In this document: positions 63,285 through 64,000 of the stretch, piece after piece | Numbering within the stretch: the stretch's first letter is position 1 | Layout: each line of letters starts with the position of its first letter | Assembly (NCBI GenBank): GCA_024349765.1 | Contig: AP026073.1 | Coordinates: 2,728,001 to 2,792,000, forward strand | DNA from: Streptomyces nigrescens | GTDB lineage: Bacteria > Actinomycetota > Actinomycetes > Streptomycetales > Streptomycetaceae | DNA length: 64,000 nt | Reading direction: 5' to 3' | Notes under the pieces: model-generated | Told to the model about the DNA's origin: nothing | Database searches by the model: none | The model's input: only the letters and a program-made list of their open reading frames with translations | Program-made: the position numbers and the translations under genes

Positions 63285-63618
63285 GCGATCAACTCCTTTG
63301 ACGAATGGGATACCAGATTCACATCGGGGTTTTTGGGACGCAACGGGAGAAAGCCCAATAGACACCACGAACTCCGCATCCTTGACGTCGACTCAGAGCG
63401 CGTTCCGCACCCCAACGTGGTGACCGGTGCGCCGAGTTGGGTGGTCCCGCATCGAGTTCCGGCGGCGCCGCGCCCCGGGCGCGCAAGGGGTGGTCCGCTC
63501 GCACCGATGGCGGATTTCGCTGCTCCGTTCGGATGGCATCGGACCCCGGGAGGGATGGCCGGCAGACGCGGTCGGGGCGGGGGCCGGGCCGGGGGGAGAC
63601 ACCGCCTAGAGTGCGACC
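63285..63618. promoter_or_regulatory. Divergent promoter region between the peptide operon and the TOBE gene
   Basis: About 330 bases without a convincing gene. The left 100 bases are less GC-rich than anything nearby and must hold the peptide operon promoter, though I could not fix its -10/-35. At the right end TAGAGT (63607-63612) lies seven bases before the GTG of the next gene, a layout typical of leaderless messages. Confidence 0.5.
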
Positions 63619-64000
63619 GTGCCGACGTACAGCATTGGTCAGGCAGCGGAGCTGCTGGGTGTGAGTTCGGAGACCGTCCGGCGGTGGGCCGACGGCGGTC
63701 AGCTGGGGATGCGGCGGGACGGCGGGGGGAACCGCGTCATCGACGGGGTCAGCCTGGCCGCGTTCGCCAAGGAGCGCGCCGCCGGGCTCCATCCGGTGCC
63801 CGGCGAGGTGCTCACGTCCGTGCGGAACTCCTTCGCGGGGATCGTCACCAAGGTGACGATGGACGACGTGATCGCCCAGGTCGAGATCCAGTCCGGGCCG
63901 CACCGGCTGGTGTCGGTGGTCAGCCGGGAGGCGGTCGAGGAGCTGGGGATCGAGGTCGGGGTGACCGCCACCGCCCGGGTGAAGTCGACCCATGTGCATG
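63619..64000 (+). CDS. MerR-like helix-turn-helix plus TOBE domain protein, 3'-truncated by the window
   Basis: Begins VPTYSIGQAAELLGVSSETVRRWAD, an excisionase/MerR-type helix-turn-helix, followed by a TOBE (molybdopterin-binding) domain from about residue 65 (SVRNSFAGIVTKVTMDDVIAQVEIQSGPHRLVS). The frame is open to the end of the window after about 127 residues and a few more are expected. Such proteins are molybdate-responsive regulators or storage proteins, often next to molybdate transporter genes, which would lie to the right. Confidence 0.88.
   Translation, partial: MPTYSIGQAAELLGVSSETVRRWADGGQLGMRRDGGGNRVIDGVSLAAFAKERAAGLHPVPGEVLTSVRNSFAGIVTKVTMDDVIAQVEIQSGPHRLVSVVSREAVEELGIEVGVTATARVKSTHVH

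Overview
The window looks like a piece of a Streptomyces chromosome. Base composition is very GC-rich with almost pure G/C at third codon positions, genes are tightly coupled through ATGA/GTGA overlaps, GTG starts are common, several starts look leaderless, and there is a complete whiE-type spore pigment locus. I see no tRNA, rRNA, insertion sequence or CRISPR array. All calls come from reading sequence and translations; no database search was run.

Layout. (1) 1-8791: right end of a biosynthetic cluster. It holds a 5'-truncated NRPS/PKS hybrid (A end-PCP-KS-AT-ACP-TE), a proline-iminopeptidase-like hydrolase, an MFS exporter, an AurF-like di-iron N-oxygenase and a methyltransferase, with an ABC-F protein and a second hydrolase at the border (8914-11408). 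(2) 11493-30191: mostly ordinary Streptomyces genes: Rieske lipoprotein, S9 peptidase, HipA-like kinase with a DUF3037 partner, two FabG/SDR genes, an aldo/keto reductase lacking catalytic residues, ung, TetR with a divergent flavin monooxygenase sharing three copies of one operator, Gfo/Idh oxidoreductase, lnt, an NTF2-like protein, an ABC exporter behind a SoxR-type promoter, DinB, STAS and glutathione peroxidase. (3) 30386-39860: the whiE-type type II PKS locus, with a divergent hydroxylase on one side and a convergent O-methyltransferase and a secreted beta-helix protein on the other. (4) 40318-43507: TetR regulator and divergent UvrA-like resistance ATPase with paired operators.

(5) 44577-52227 is the most interesting metabolic block. 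It combines a CDP-alcohol phosphatidyltransferase, a zinc-type dehydrogenase, a non-canonical 6-pyruvoyltetrahydropterin synthase homologue, a glycosyltransferase, a methyltransferase, a flippase-like membrane protein, a RibD-type reductase, a creatininase-family amidohydrolase and a GTP cyclohydrolase II homologue. The cyclohydrolase carries Met where canonical enzymes have Tyr, the switch reported to make S. coelicolor SCO6655 release the formylated pyrimidine FAPy. Archaea remove that formyl group with a creatininase-family enzyme (ArfB), so the block reads as a FAPy route feeding an unknown, perhaps membrane-linked, metabolite.

(6) 52345-57275: cobalt transporter genes cbtB-cbtA behind a cobalamin riboswitch, a histidine-phosphatase-like protein without its catalytic histidines, an SPW membrane protein and an alkyl-sulfatase-like protein with one altered metal ligand. 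(7) 57372-63284: an AfsR-like ATPase, then a leftward operon of unknown function: a 61-residue membrane-type peptide, an unknown 233-residue protein, two paralogous 300-residue proteins and a serine hydrolase, joined by overlapping starts and stops and two four-codon minicistrons. The window ends inside a MerR-like/TOBE gene.
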